Shown: positions 36,182-43,739, counted from the first letter of the stretch. The stretch: 64,000 nucleotides of DNA from GCA-003244245 sp050699595 (GCA_050699595.1 JBOHFI010000016.1:1-64000), one strand, 5' to 3'. The notes: a model not told the origin generated them from the sequence alone. Numbers and translations: made by a program.

Positions 36182-36407
36182 CGCTCTTCCTCTCTGCCGC
36201 CCTGGGTACCGCCAGGGTGATGACCAAACTGTAGCGACCGGCTGGGCGCGCGCTCGACGGGTGCGTCGGAAGTCTTGAGCGCGCCATCGGTTTTGTCATC
36301 GCAGGTGAGCAATAGATCGAAAACTGGTGAACAAGCCGGTGCGCAATCGGTGATCTGGTTTCTGTGGAAACGCCGGGTGACGCTTGCCATGCCAGAGGAG
36401 ATCGGGC
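36182..36407. promoter_or_regulatory. divergent promoter region of island III
   Basis: This 226-base region separates the minus-strand ASCH/XRE/M20 operon from the plus-strand operon. It should hold both promoters and an XRE operator, but no inverted repeat could be assigned by eye. AGGAG lies at 36396-36400, seven bases before the ATG at 36408. Confidence 0.5.
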
Positions 36408-37529
36408 ATGGAGGCGATTATGAAGATCGGTAAAAGTGATGCGGTGATCGGTTTTCCTCGCGAGTCCACACCGGGGGACCGGCGGACGCTGCTGACTCCC
36501 ATGGTTGCGCGGGAGCTCGCCGAAGCCGGCTTCACCGCTATTGCGGAGCCAGGTGTGGCCACCGGAATCGGTTGCCCGGACGCGGTGCTGCGCAGTGATG
36601 GTGTCCGCTTCGCGGGCGCGAGCGTCGTGTGGTCTGCGCCCCTGGTCCTGCGCTACAAGTGCGCTGATCCCGAAGATCTGGCCCGCTTGACAGCACGCCA
36701 GGCAATCGGAGCGCTGTTCCACGCCGAAGGTGACCCGCACCTGCTCAGTGCGCTGACCGCCGCTGGAATCACCGCCTACAGCTATGAATTCCTTGCCGAG
36801 GGCGGCCGGTTTCCGCTCGGGAGGCCCGGTGGGCAGATCGCCGGAGTCCAGGCCGTGTTGATCGGCGCCCAAGCCCTACAGTCGGCCGCAGGCAGGGGTG
36901 TGCTGCTTGGTGACGTGCCCGGCGCGGAACCGGCGCGGGTGGTCGTGATCGGGTGCGGCAACGTCGGCTCGGCAGCCGCGACAACCGCGGCTGCTCTGGG
37001 TGCCACGGTGACCGTGCTGGCCCGGTCCGGCGCCTCCGCCGAATCCTATGAACGCCGGGCGCCCGACGGCGTGCGCGTGGGAGTCACTACACCAGAGATG
37101 CTGCGTTCCTGCCTCGTGCACGCGGACCTGGTGATCGGCGCGATTCTGGTGTCCACCTTCGACACCCCGCCCATGATCACCGAGAACGATCTGGCCGCGA
37201 TGCAGGCCGGTGCGGTGATTGTCGATGCCACCTGCGGCTACGGCGAGGGTTATCTCCCCACCGCTGGGCCCGTGCAGTCGCCCGGTGACCCGCCTCACCT
37301 CGTATGCGATGTGCTGCACGTCAAGCTCGATACTCTTCCTGCCCTGGTGCCACGCTCCGCGAGCCAGGCATACACGGCGAACGCCGCGCCATACCTCCTT
37401 CGGTTGGCCCAGGTCGTCCTGCGCGGCGTTCATGACCCGGTGGTCTCCTCAGCGTGCATCGCCCGCGACGGAGCGCTCGTGCACCCGGTATGCCAGCGAC
37501 ACGCGGCATTCTTCGGAGTATCAGCGTGA
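36408..37529 (+). CDS. alanine dehydrogenase/PNT-family NAD-dependent dehydrogenase
   Basis: From ATG 36408 (AGGAG upstream) the protein has 373 aa. It has the AlaDH/PNT N-terminal domain (VIGFPRESTPGDRRTLLTP, as in proteins starting with G-x-P-K/R-E and R-x-x-L-T-P), a GGQIAGVQAVLIGAQAL helix, then a Rossmann NAD site VVVIGCGNVGSAAATTAAAL followed by LGATVTVLAR. The family includes alanine dehydrogenase, lysine 6-dehydrogenase, saccharopine-type enzymes and N5-carboxyethyl-ornithine synthase. The lysine/ornithine-type members fit a neighbour resembling LysRS and a SAM decarboxylase, but substrate cannot be read here. Its TGA overlaps the next GTG by GTGA. Confidence 0.82.
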   Translation: MEAIMKIGKSDAVIGFPRESTPGDRRTLLTPMVARELAEAGFTAIAEPGVATGIGCPDAVLRSDGVRFAGASVVWSAPLVLRYKCADPEDLARLTARQAIGALFHAEGDPHLLSALTAAGITAYSYEFLAEGGRFPLGRPGGQIAGVQAVLIGAQALQSAAGRGVLLGDVPGAEPARVVVIGCGNVGSAAATTAAALGATVTVLARSGASAESYERRAPDGVRVGVTTPEMLRSCLVHADLVIGAILVSTFDTPPMITENDLAAMQAGAVIVDATCGYGEGYLPTAGPVQSPGDPPHLVCDVLHVKLDTLPALVPRSASQAYTANAAPYLLRLAQVVLRGVHDPVVSSACIARDGALVHPVCQRHAAFFGVSA

Positions 37530-37783
37530 CCCACATCGTCGCGACCGCCGTGGTAGACGGCTACGAGGCGCAGGCCCGGTTCGCCCGCGCCGAAACCGAC
37601 ACGGTGCCCAGCCCCCCGCTCGGTGTCAGCCTGCATACCACAGCGGTCGAGCTGAGTTTGTTCTCCGCGAACGAACTGGTTGTGGCGTTCACGACTGCCG
37701 GATTCAGTCAAATTCGGTTCCTACCCGGCCACGGCGGACCATCCGAAATCCTCGGCCAGGCCGATAGTGGTGATCTTCGGTGA
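37526..37783 (+). CDS. unknown 85-aa protein of the SpeD/LysRS-like operon
   Basis: Not recognised. From GTG 37526 it starts with VTHIVATAVVDGYEAQARFA and has a hydrophobic LSLFSANELVVAFTTAGFSQ core, with a GHGG tail. It looks like a single alpha/beta domain, no signal peptide. GTGA overlaps at both ends with the dehydrogenase and the methyltransferase genes mean it is made with them. Could be a small subunit or carrier-like protein. Confidence 0.6.
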   Translation: MTHIVATAVVDGYEAQARFARAETDTVPSPPLGVSLHTTAVELSLFSANELVVAFTTAGFSQIRFLPGHGGPSEILGQADSGDLR

Positions 37784-38502
37784 CCGGTTCGCGTACCATC
37801 GCTGGCCCACAGGAGTATTGGGACCGGTACTACGCCCAGCAGTTCCGCTTCGGGCTCGGTACCGAAGACATCCTCGCCACTCTCACGCGTATCCCGCCCG
37901 TGGGCACGTGGGCTGATCTGGGGTCTGGATCGGAGTCGATGCTGTGGGCCATCGGCCTGCGCGCCCACCGACTGGTCGCCGTGGACGCTGATCCTCAGCG
38001 GTTGGCGATGCTGCGAGCGTTCACCAGCGCTGCGCAACCCCGGGGTGCGTACCGCACCGCGCTCGCGCTATGCGGGCGCACCGATCCTCACGACTTCGCG
38101 GTCCGCTGCCGGTCCCTGACCCAGACCGTGACGGCCGACTGCCTCACCGGCCACCCGCCCAGCAACCCGAGCCTGCCCACCGCCGGCTTCGAATTGGTCA
38201 CCCAGTTCGGGCTACTCGGGCTGTGCCGGGATGCCGAGCACTTCACCGACTGCTTCACCGCGACACACCAACTCGTAGAACCCGATGGATGGGCGGCCGG
38301 GGCGAACTGGGTAGCCCGCAATCCCCACCAGCGAGTCGAGCTGACCAAGCAGCTCTACCAGGTTGCCGCCACTCACGCGGGGATCGATCTGCTGCTGGCC
38401 CACCGAGTGCCCATCACCGCCGACCGCGACTTCGCCGCTGTCTGGACCTACGTCGGAAGGAAACGTCGACATGAACCCCGTCGCGGTACCGCCCCCAGAT
38501 GA
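37780..38502 (+). CDS. SAM-dependent methyltransferase, NNMT/PNMT-like
   Basis: The 240-aa protein begins with PQEYWDRYYAQQF, like the Y-W-x-x-Y-Y start of the amine N-methyltransferase family (NNMT/PNMT/INMT). The SAM site is D46-L-G-S-G50 in TWADLGSGSESMLWAIGL, followed by VAVDADPQRLAMLRAF. A hydrophobic LVTQFGLLGLCRDAEHFTDC helps form the substrate lid. With SpeD next door it could also use decarboxylated SAM as an aminopropyl donor, as this family is related in fold to such enzymes; that is inference. Coupled by GTGA to the gene before it; the end overlaps the LysRS-like gene by 32 bases. Confidence 0.75.
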   Translation: MTGSRTIAGPQEYWDRYYAQQFRFGLGTEDILATLTRIPPVGTWADLGSGSESMLWAIGLRAHRLVAVDADPQRLAMLRAFTSAAQPRGAYRTALALCGRTDPHDFAVRCRSLTQTVTADCLTGHPPSNPSLPTAGFELVTQFGLLGLCRDAEHFTDCFTATHQLVEPDGWAAGANWVARNPHQRVELTKQLYQVAATHAGIDLLLAHRVPITADRDFAAVWTYVGRKRRHEPRRGTAPR

Positions 38503-39634
38503 TTTGATCTTCGCGCCGGTCGGGATCGCCCACATCACCGACACCAATGCCGATCTCATCCGCGCGGCCGCTCGGGGCCGGCAGCGGCTTCGAATCACCA
38601 CCGCCGCGCAACTCAACGGCACCCCGCATATCGGCACTGTCGTCACCGTGCTGACCGTTTTCGCTCTCACTGCGCACGCCGCCGACGCGCTCAACCTGCC
38701 TGCGACAGTCATTTTCGACGCCCTGGACAACGCCCCCGCCGAGCGCGTCGAGATTGACGGGCAGATCTACACACGGACGGTCTCTGATCTTATCGATTCC
38801 GGTCACCTCGATCGCGAGCAACGCGTCTCTGGCTTCGAACGTCTCCTGAGTTGGGCATCCCAGCGCTGTGACGTGCGGTATGAGTTCCGACCCTACGCCG
38901 TCTATCAAGGGCTGAGGCCGGTGCGAGAATGTATGCACTCTATCGCTTCCCGCCAAGATGAATTCGCTCCGATCGTTGCCCCCGCCGATGGCGTGCTCCG
39001 CATTCGGCCCCGTTGTCCCGAATGCCGTTTTATGGAGAAGTCAGGAACGAGCCTGCGGATCACCTCCGGAAGCGGCGAGGTTCGCCTCGATTCCCGCTGC
39101 CCTGTTCATGGCACGTACCGCGAGATCATCGATGTGGCGGGACCGGGCGGTTGGTACGACGCCAACACCCCGATCCGGTCTGTCCAGAAAGGTTACCTGC
39201 TCGCTGCCGAACGAGACCTCTACCAGGCATGCTCGGTCTCCATCGACGGCGCCGACTGGGGCGGCGCCTGGCACGCCCATGTTCTCGCCCCCGCGCTGGC
39301 GACCCTCGGCATCCCCGTCGGCCAGTGGCCGGTCAGCGTGTTCACCCCGATGGTCCTCGATCGCAGTGGCGGCAAGCTGTCCAAGACTCTCTACGTGCGT
39401 TACGGCCCCGCCTACGCCGACCTGCCCGAGGCATTCCTTAGCCTCGATGCCCTGCTCAACTGTCACGGTGATGACGCACTCGATGCCATCTGGGCCGAGG
39501 TGCGACGCTGGGCTGCCGAGCCCCGGCGGCTGCACCGCGCCTACACCGTTGACTATCTCGCAGCCCTGCTACCCGGGAGCCTGATACCGGCTCAAGCCCA
39601 TCGCGTCAGCAGCGCTCGGGAGCACGTGTCATGA
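38471..39634 (+). CDS. class I LysRS-like aminoacyl-adenylating enzyme, no anticodon domain
   Basis: The 387-aa protein shows a class I tRNA-synthetase Rossmann fold with signature 1 PHIG (residues 52-55) in QLNGTPHIGTVVTVLTVF, and signature 2 KLSKT (302-306) in GGKLSKTLYVRYG. Between them is a zinc ribbon, Cys182, Cys185, Cys210 and His213 (CPEC and CPVH), where class I lysyl-tRNA synthetases carry a zinc-binding insert. The C-terminal helix-bundle anticodon-binding part of real LysRS is absent, and the protein is about 130-150 residues shorter. So it probably adenylates an amino acid (lysine-like) and passes it to a non-tRNA acceptor, or acts on tRNA without reading its anticodon. AGGAAA precedes ATG 38471. 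Confidence 0.75.
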   Translation: MNPVAVPPPDDLIFAPVGIAHITDTNADLIRAAARGRQRLRITTAAQLNGTPHIGTVVTVLTVFALTAHAADALNLPATVIFDALDNAPAERVEIDGQIYTRTVSDLIDSGHLDREQRVSGFERLLSWASQRCDVRYEFRPYAVYQGLRPVRECMHSIASRQDEFAPIVAPADGVLRIRPRCPECRFMEKSGTSLRITSGSGEVRLDSRCPVHGTYREIIDVAGPGGWYDANTPIRSVQKGYLLAAERDLYQACSVSIDGADWGGAWHAHVLAPALATLGIPVGQWPVSVFTPMVLDRSGGKLSKTLYVRYGPAYADLPEAFLSLDALLNCHGDDALDAIWAEVRRWAAEPRRLHRAYTVDYLAALLPGSLIPAQAHRVSSAREHVS

Positions 39635-39993
39635 TTTGCGTTGCTTACGACCTCACCGATTGCGCCACACCGAACCCAGAGCCCCGCCAACTCCTTAGCG
39701 CCATGCGTGCCGCGGTCAGGCGACTGGGCGCCACTGTCCTCGGCGAACTATCGGTCCTGTTCCAGCCCCACGGGACCACCTCCGTCCTGATTCTCGCCGA
39801 ATCGCACCTCATTGTGTCCACCTGGCCCGAACACAAGCTTGCCCATATCGACCTGTTCACCTGCCGCGCTGACACCGACCCCGAACACGCCCTCGAACCC
39901 GTCATCGACGCTTTCGGCGATCCCGAGGTGCGTGGCCAGCGCGTCACGCGTGTGATGCCGTCTTCTCTCGCGGTAACGGAAGTCTCAAGGTGA
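39631..39993 (+). CDS. speD: S-adenosylmethionine decarboxylase-like proenzyme (SpeD type)
   Basis: The 120-aa protein has the short SpeD pattern: MICVAYDLTDC at the start, GTTSVLILAESHLIVSTWPE in the middle, with Glu57-Ser58 as the expected self-cleavage site that makes the pyruvoyl group, and HIDLFTCRAD with the conserved cysteine. Decarboxylated SAM is the aminopropyl donor in polyamine synthesis; no spermidine synthase is present nearby, so an amine-specific transfer by a neighbour is possible. ATGA overlap with the LysRS-like gene and GTGA overlap with the next show tight coupling. Confidence 0.83.
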   Translation: MICVAYDLTDCATPNPEPRQLLSAMRAAVRRLGATVLGELSVLFQPHGTTSVLILAESHLIVSTWPEHKLAHIDLFTCRADTDPEHALEPVIDAFGDPEVRGQRVTRVMPSSLAVTEVSR

Positions 39994-40223
39994 CGACGTT
40001 CCGGCCGGTGATGCGGGTGTATCTCGCGCAGGGATACACAATCCGCTGGCGCCGGGGCGACGCGGTGGCCTACGTGTTCGCGGACCGCGAATCCGGCGAC
40101 GGTGAAGGCGTTGCCGGGGCGATCGACACCATCCCGGTTTCGAAGACTGGCTGGACGGATGCGTCCGAGGTCAGGGCCTTAGCCGACCGGTGGCGTCGCG
40201 AACGCGGCAGGGTCGCGAGGTGA
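39990..40223 (+). CDS. small YTIRWRRGD-family protein (copy 2)
   Basis: The 77-aa protein from GTG 39990 shares GYTIRWRRGD, an IPVS element, GWTD and a final RWRRERG-type basic end with the protein at 12902-13153. Family unnamed to me; a basic, single-domain protein without cysteines. It is coupled to speD (GTGA) and to the short ORF after it (GTGA at 40220). Being present at both this locus and the graspetide locus, it is likely an accessory factor or regulator for modified-peptide or modified-amino-acid loci. Confidence 0.7.
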   Translation: MTTFRPVMRVYLAQGYTIRWRRGDAVAYVFADRESGDGEGVAGAIDTIPVSKTGWTDASEVRALADRWRRERGRVAR

Positions 40224-40429
40224 TCGATCCGGCTGATTTGTGCTTCTTCGATCAACCAGATCGAAACCTGGCGGTATCATCACCTTCCGGTCCATCGGTC
40301 GTGGAACCTTCCAGGATCGCAAGCCCGGTGGGCAGCCGGGCCGCAAGGGCTCGGGGTTGGCGCCGACAGTGCCGACTGCACGCTACTGGCGATCCGCGAG
40401 ACCGGCGCACATTGATATCCACAGCCTGA
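40220..40429 (+). CDS. candidate peptide/precursor gene at the operon end, 69 aa
   Basis: The GTG at 40220 overlaps the TGA of the preceding gene (GTGA), like every junction of the operon. The product starts VIDPADLCFFDQPDRNL and continues SSPSGPSVVEPSRIASPVG, then a basic, arginine-rich tail of lower quality. It may be a peptide substrate or an untranslated coincidence; the codon use becomes less typical after residue 40. I see no similarity to known precursors. Confidence 0.4.
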   Translation: MIDPADLCFFDQPDRNLAVSSPSGPSVVEPSRIASPVGSRAARARGWRRQCRLHATGDPRDRRTLISTA

Positions 40430-40441
40430 ACTAAGGCCGCC

Positions 40442-40534
40442 GTGCGGCTAACCGAGGAGGGGGCCACCCGGATGGCGACGGCGGTCCTGAACGTGGTGGG
40501 CACCCGAGCCAAGAGCACAGCGCACGGCGAGTAG
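40442..40534 (+). pseudogene. possible gene remnant, ~30 residues
   Basis: A frame from GTG 40442 encodes LTEEGATRMATAVLNVVGTR and then a short tail. It reads like the end of a larger protein but has no beginning. It could be a leftover from island III; nothing else is seen between 40430 and ung. Confidence 0.2.
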
Positions 40535-40569
40535 ATTCCCGGTCGGCCGCCGGTTCCACCGATTCTGGG

Positions 40570-41247
40570 CTAGGGCAGGGTCCAGGTGACGGGGTCGGTT
40601 CCTAGTTCGGTGAGCATGTGGTTGGCTCGGGTGAAGGGGCGGGAGCCGAAGAAGCCGCGATCGGCTGACATCGGCGACGGGTGGGCGGACTCGATGCACG
40701 GCACGTCGCCGAGGATCGGACGCAGCGTGCGCGCGTCCCGGCCCCACAGAATCGCGACCAGCGGTCGGGCTGGACGTGCCACCAGGGCGCGGATGGCCTG
40801 CTCGGTGACCTGCTCCCAGCCCTTGCCGCGGTGCGAGCCCGGGCGGCCGGGTTCCACCGTGAGCACCCTGTTGAGCAGCAGTACGCCAGCCGCCGCCCAC
40901 GGGCTGAGATCTCCGCTGGACGGGGTGGGCAGCCCGAGGTCGTCGCTGTACTCCCGGAAGATGTTGGCCAGACTGCGCGGCACCGGTCGCACTCCCGGAT
41001 CGACCGAGAAGGACAGCCCTACCGCGTGACCTGGGGTCGGGTAGGGGTCCTGGCCGACGATGAGCACCCGTACCTGGTCGAACGGTTGGGTGAAGGCTCG
41101 CAGGATGTTGGCCCCGGAGGGTAGGTAACGCCGCCCCTCGGCGACCTCGGCCCGAAGGAACTCACCGGCGGCGGCCACCTGAGGGGCCACCGGCTCCAAC
41201 GCACCGGCCCAGCCGGTTTCCACGATCTCAGCGACAGCTGCTGGCAT
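40570..41247 (-). CDS. ung: uracil-DNA glycosylase
   Basis: Family-1 UNG removes uracil from DNA. The protein (225 aa from ATG 41247) has the water-activating motif GQDPYPTPGHAVGLSFSV, then VLLLNRVLTVEPGRPGSH and the DNA-minor-groove motif HPSPMSADRGFFGSRPF. The upstream extension to 41349 reads SHDSHRHSQGSRRLPDRLPA, which comes from a 40-base palindrome region and is not family sequence. It is separated from thiL by that palindrome. Confidence 0.94.
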   Translation of the reverse strand: MPAAVAEIVETGWAGALEPVAPQVAAAGEFLRAEVAEGRRYLPSGANILRAFTQPFDQVRVLIVGQDPYPTPGHAVGLSFSVDPGVRPVPRSLANIFREYSDDLGLPTPSSGDLSPWAAAGVLLLNRVLTVEPGRPGSHRGKGWEQVTEQAIRALVARPARPLVAILWGRDARTLRPILGDVPCIESAHPSPMSADRGFFGSRPFTRANHMLTELGTDPVTWTLP

Positions 41248-41294
41248 GGGCGGCAGCCTAGCGGGCAGCCTATCTGGCAGCCTGCGGCTGCCCT

Positions 41295-41334
41295 GTGAGT
41301 GGCGATGCGAGTCATGACTCGCATCGCCACTCAC
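41295..41334. repeat. 40-nt perfect palindrome between ung and thiL
   Basis: Positions 41295-41334 read the same on both strands, with a 20-bp stem and centre at 41314/41315 (GTCATGAC). The thiL stop (41331-41333) lies in its right arm. It is followed at 41338-41365 by a second hairpin. Possible transcription terminator for thiL, or a cruciform or recombination site. Confidence 0.85.
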
Positions 41335-42329
41335 GAGAAGTGCTCCCACCCCCCTGGGAGCACTTCATCCCCGTCAACGGTCACACCACGCCCTTCCCGC
41401 ACCACGCCGAGCGACGCCCACCCGGCGGGCAGCGCGACACCAGCGGGGAAACACGCCAGCAAGGCGTGGTCCTCTCCCCCGGTGAGCACCCAGTGCCGCG
41501 CGTCGGCGCCCAACGCTGCGGCCACCTCGACCAGCGTGGCGGCGACCGGCAGCGCCGCCGAGTCGATGTCGATGCCGACGCCGGAGGCATCGGCGAGGTG
41601 CCCGGCATCGGCGAGCAAGCCGTCCGAGACATCGATCATCGCCGTGGCGCCCGCCTCGGCAGCCTGCGGGCCGGCGCCGTACGGCGGTTCCGGCACTCGG
41701 TGGGCATCCACCACCGCCGGCGGAGATCGCAAACCCCGGCGAAGCACGGCAAGACCCGCAGCGGACCAGCCCAGCCTGCCGCACAGCCCGAGCACGTCCC
41801 CGGGCCGGGCACCGGATCTGGTGACCGGCGCCCGGCCTCGCAGGTCACCCAGCGCGGTCACCGACACCACGAGCGCGCCACAGCTGACCACGTCGCCGCC
41901 GACGATGCCGGCACCGGCCCGCTCGGCCTCCTCCCACATCCCGGAAGCCAGGTCATCCACAGTGGACACCGGGGTGTGTCCGGGCAGAGCCAGCCCGACG
42001 ACCAGCGCGGTGGGCACCGCACCCATGGCCGCCACGTCGGCCAGGTTGGCGGCCACCGCCTTGCGCCCGACCTGGTGCGGCGTGGACCAGTCCAGCCGGA
42101 AATGCACCCCCTCGACGAGCACGTCGGTGCTCACCACAACCCGGCCGTCCTCGGCGACCAGCACCGCAGCGTCGTCCCCCGGGCCGAGCACGGTACCCGC
42201 CGGCAGCCGCCGGCCCGCGGTGATCCGGGCGATGAGCCCGAATTCCCCCAGCTCGGCGACCGAGCCCGGGCCGGGCGGCGGCGGGTCGAGCGGGGCACCA
42301 CCGGCAGCGCCCACGCCGCACACCTCCAA
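41331..42329 (-). CDS. thiL: thiamine-monophosphate kinase
   Basis: ThiL phosphorylates thiamine phosphate to the active diphosphate. The 332-aa protein has the PurM/ThiL fold: ELGEFGLIARITAGRRLPAG, GPGDDAAVL (Mg-ATP aspartates), STDVLVEGVHF, KAVAANLADVAAMGAVPTAL and late MIDVSDGLLADAGHLADASG then GGEDHALLA. Length normal. It diverges from the Lrp-like gene and lies next to ung in the usual order. Confidence 0.94.
   Translation of the reverse strand: MEVCGVGAAGGAPLDPPPPGPGSVAELGEFGLIARITAGRRLPAGTVLGPGDDAAVLVAEDGRVVVSTDVLVEGVHFRLDWSTPHQVGRKAVAANLADVAAMGAVPTALVVGLALPGHTPVSTVDDLASGMWEEAERAGAGIVGGDVVSCGALVVSVTALGDLRGRAPVTRSGARPGDVLGLCGRLGWSAAGLAVLRRGLRSPPAVVDAHRVPEPPYGAGPQAAEAGATAMIDVSDGLLADAGHLADASGVGIDIDSAALPVAATLVEVAAALGADARHWVLTGGEDHALLACFPAGVALPAGWASLGVVREGRGVTVDGDEVLPGGWEHFS
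41338..41365. terminator. 11-bp hairpin with C6 loop inside the end of thiL
   Basis: Arms 41338-41348 and 41355-41365 (AAGTGCTCCCA against TGGGAGCACTT) surround six C residues. It codes for the last residues of ThiL (VLPGGWEH) while forming a strong stem, probably ending or stabilising the thiL transcript. Confidence 0.65.
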
Positions 42330-42387
42330 TCCAGGCGGTAGGTTTCGTTCTTACCCCGATGGAGCCGACGAGACGAAGGGCCACGCC

Positions 42388-42624
42388 GTGGTTCAGGCAT
42401 ACATCCTCATCCAGACCGAGGTCGGCAAGGCCGCCGCGGTGGTCGCGGCGGTGTCGCTCCTGCCCGGCGTCGCGAGCGCGGAGGACGTCACCGGCCCCTA
42501 CGACGTGATCGTGCGGGCGGAGGCCGCCGACGTGGACCAGTTGGGCCAGCTCGTGGTGGCCAGGGTGCAGACGGTGGAGGGCATCACCCGCACGCTGACC
42601 TGCCCCGTCGTGCACCTGTCCTGA
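42388..42624 (+). CDS. Lrp/AsnC ligand-binding (RAM) domain protein, 78 aa
   Basis: The single RAM domain, without a helix-turn-helix, reads VVQAYILIQTEVGKAAAVVA, then VTGPYDVIVRAEAADVDQLG and VVARVQTVEGITRTLTCPVV. It starts at GTG 42388; earlier in-frame sequence lies in antisense of thiL and is not family-like. Single-domain Lrp members form octamers and bind amino acids, and can modulate other Lrp proteins. It is the standard neighbour of thiL and the DUF3515 gene in actinobacteria, 13 bases upstream of the latter. Confidence 0.88.
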   Translation: MVQAYILIQTEVGKAAAVVAAVSLLPGVASAEDVTGPYDVIVRAEAADVDQLGQLVVARVQTVEGITRTLTCPVVHLS

Positions 42625-42637
42625 CGGCGCGGCGAGC

Positions 42638-43180
42638 ATGTCCTCCGCCATCGCCGCGCAGCCGGCCGCCACCCCGCGTTGGCCGCTCGGGATCGCCCTG
42701 GCCCTGGCGGTGGCGCTGGTGGTGGGGGTGCTCATCGCCGCCGCGATGGTGCGCGGCCAGGCTCTGGGTGCACTGAGATTAGCCGCCGTCCCCGCTCCCT
42801 CGGCCGGTTCTTCCGCCTGCGCGCGGCTGCTGGGCGCCCTGCCCGAGAAGCTGGACGGGGGCGAGCTGGGTGCCTTGGAACGCCGCCGTCTTGCCGCCCC
42901 GGTCCCCCAGGGCGCGGCCGGTTGGGGTGAGCCGCCGGTGGTGCTGCGCTGCGGGCTCGACCGGCCTACCGAGCTCACCGCGACCTCACGACTGCTGGAC
43001 GTCTCCGGAGTGCAATTCCTCGAGATCGTCAACCTTGGCACCAGCACGTGGGTCGCGGTGGACCGAGGGGTCTACGTCGTGGTCGCCCTGCCACCCACGA
43101 GCGGCAGCGGACCGCTACAGCAGGTCGCCGCCGCGATCGCGAGCACCCTGGCGCAGCGCGAGGTGGACGTCCCGCGCTGA
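42638..43180 (+). CDS. DUF3515 family membrane-anchored protein
   Basis: The 180-aa protein has a single N-terminal membrane segment (WPLGIALALAVALVVGVLIA, residues 15-35) followed by an extracytoplasmic domain with two cysteines (SACARLL and VVLRCGLDRP) that may form a disulfide. WGEPPVVLRCGLDRP and the ending FLEIVNLGTSTWVAVDRGVY are the DUF3515 signature. Function unknown; always near ddl and thiL in actinobacteria, so possibly in cell-envelope biology. Downstream of the Lrp gene on one transcript. Confidence 0.88.
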   Translation: MSSAIAAQPAATPRWPLGIALALAVALVVGVLIAAAMVRGQALGALRLAAVPAPSAGSSACARLLGALPEKLDGGELGALERRRLAAPVPQGAAGWGEPPVVLRCGLDRPTELTATSRLLDVSGVQFLEIVNLGTSTWVAVDRGVYVVVALPPTSGSGPLQQVAAAIASTLAQREVDVPR

Positions 43181-43185
43181 TCGCG

Positions 43186-43659
43186 CTACATCCGGTGCAA
43201 CCCGGTCAGCACCCGCTCCATCGTCGAGAGGTCCGGCGCGCTCCCCAGTCCCATGGGGTTGCGGTGCACGTGCACCAAACCTATGTCGATCATATCGGCG
43301 AGCAGCACCCGGGCCACCCCCAGCGGCAGCGTGAGCAGGACCGCAACCTCGGCGACCGAGCGAATGTCGACACACAGCTCAGCGATCGCGGCGTGCTCGA
43401 CGGAACAGATCGCGCGCACGTCTCGACCCACGTCGCTGGTGGACACCAGCGTCTCAACAGCGAGGTCGGCCACCGGCCGGGTACGCCCTCGGGTCCAGGT
43501 GTAGGGACGGACGGCCAACCGGAAGTCCTCCGGCCCGTCCCATTCCTCAACCGCCCACTCGTCGACGACGTGATCGTCTAGTCGCGCGTGCCGAGCCCGA
43601 TAACCATCCTGGCTCGAACCGTTGCTTCCGCATGCGAGGAACAATCGAGATACCTCCAC
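43186..43659 (-). CDS. DUF742 family protein (conservon CvnC-like), orphan
   Basis: The C-terminal 115 residues are a DUF742 domain: VRPYTWTRGRTRPVADLAVE, then CSVEHAAIAELCVDIRSVAE and TLPLGVARVLLADMIDIGLV. DUF742 proteins are CvnC subunits of conservons, which link a sensor-like kinase (CvnA), a roadblock protein (CvnB) and a GTPase (CvnD). None is present here, so this is an orphan. The start is uncertain; GTG 43659 gives 157 aa with a low-complexity first part. It lies convergent to DUF3515 with a five-base gap. Confidence 0.75.
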   Translation of the reverse strand: MEVSRLFLACGSNGSSQDGYRARHARLDDHVVDEWAVEEWDGPEDFRLAVRPYTWTRGRTRPVADLAVETLVSTSDVGRDVRAICSVEHAAIAELCVDIRSVAEVAVLLTLPLGVARVLLADMIDIGLVHVHRNPMGLGSAPDLSTMERVLTGLHRM

Positions 43660-43739
43660 GCCCGGCGTCGGAACCCCACGGACCCCATCTGCCTTAACTA
43701 GTCGTTCATGACTAGGTCGCTGGGGTTCACCCGATCGGC

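Noticed and set aside
41299..42387. Long plus-strand frame before the Lrp-like protein
   Set aside because: It is antisense of thiL with low-complexity S/T/P/R runs; only the last 78 residues are a real domain.
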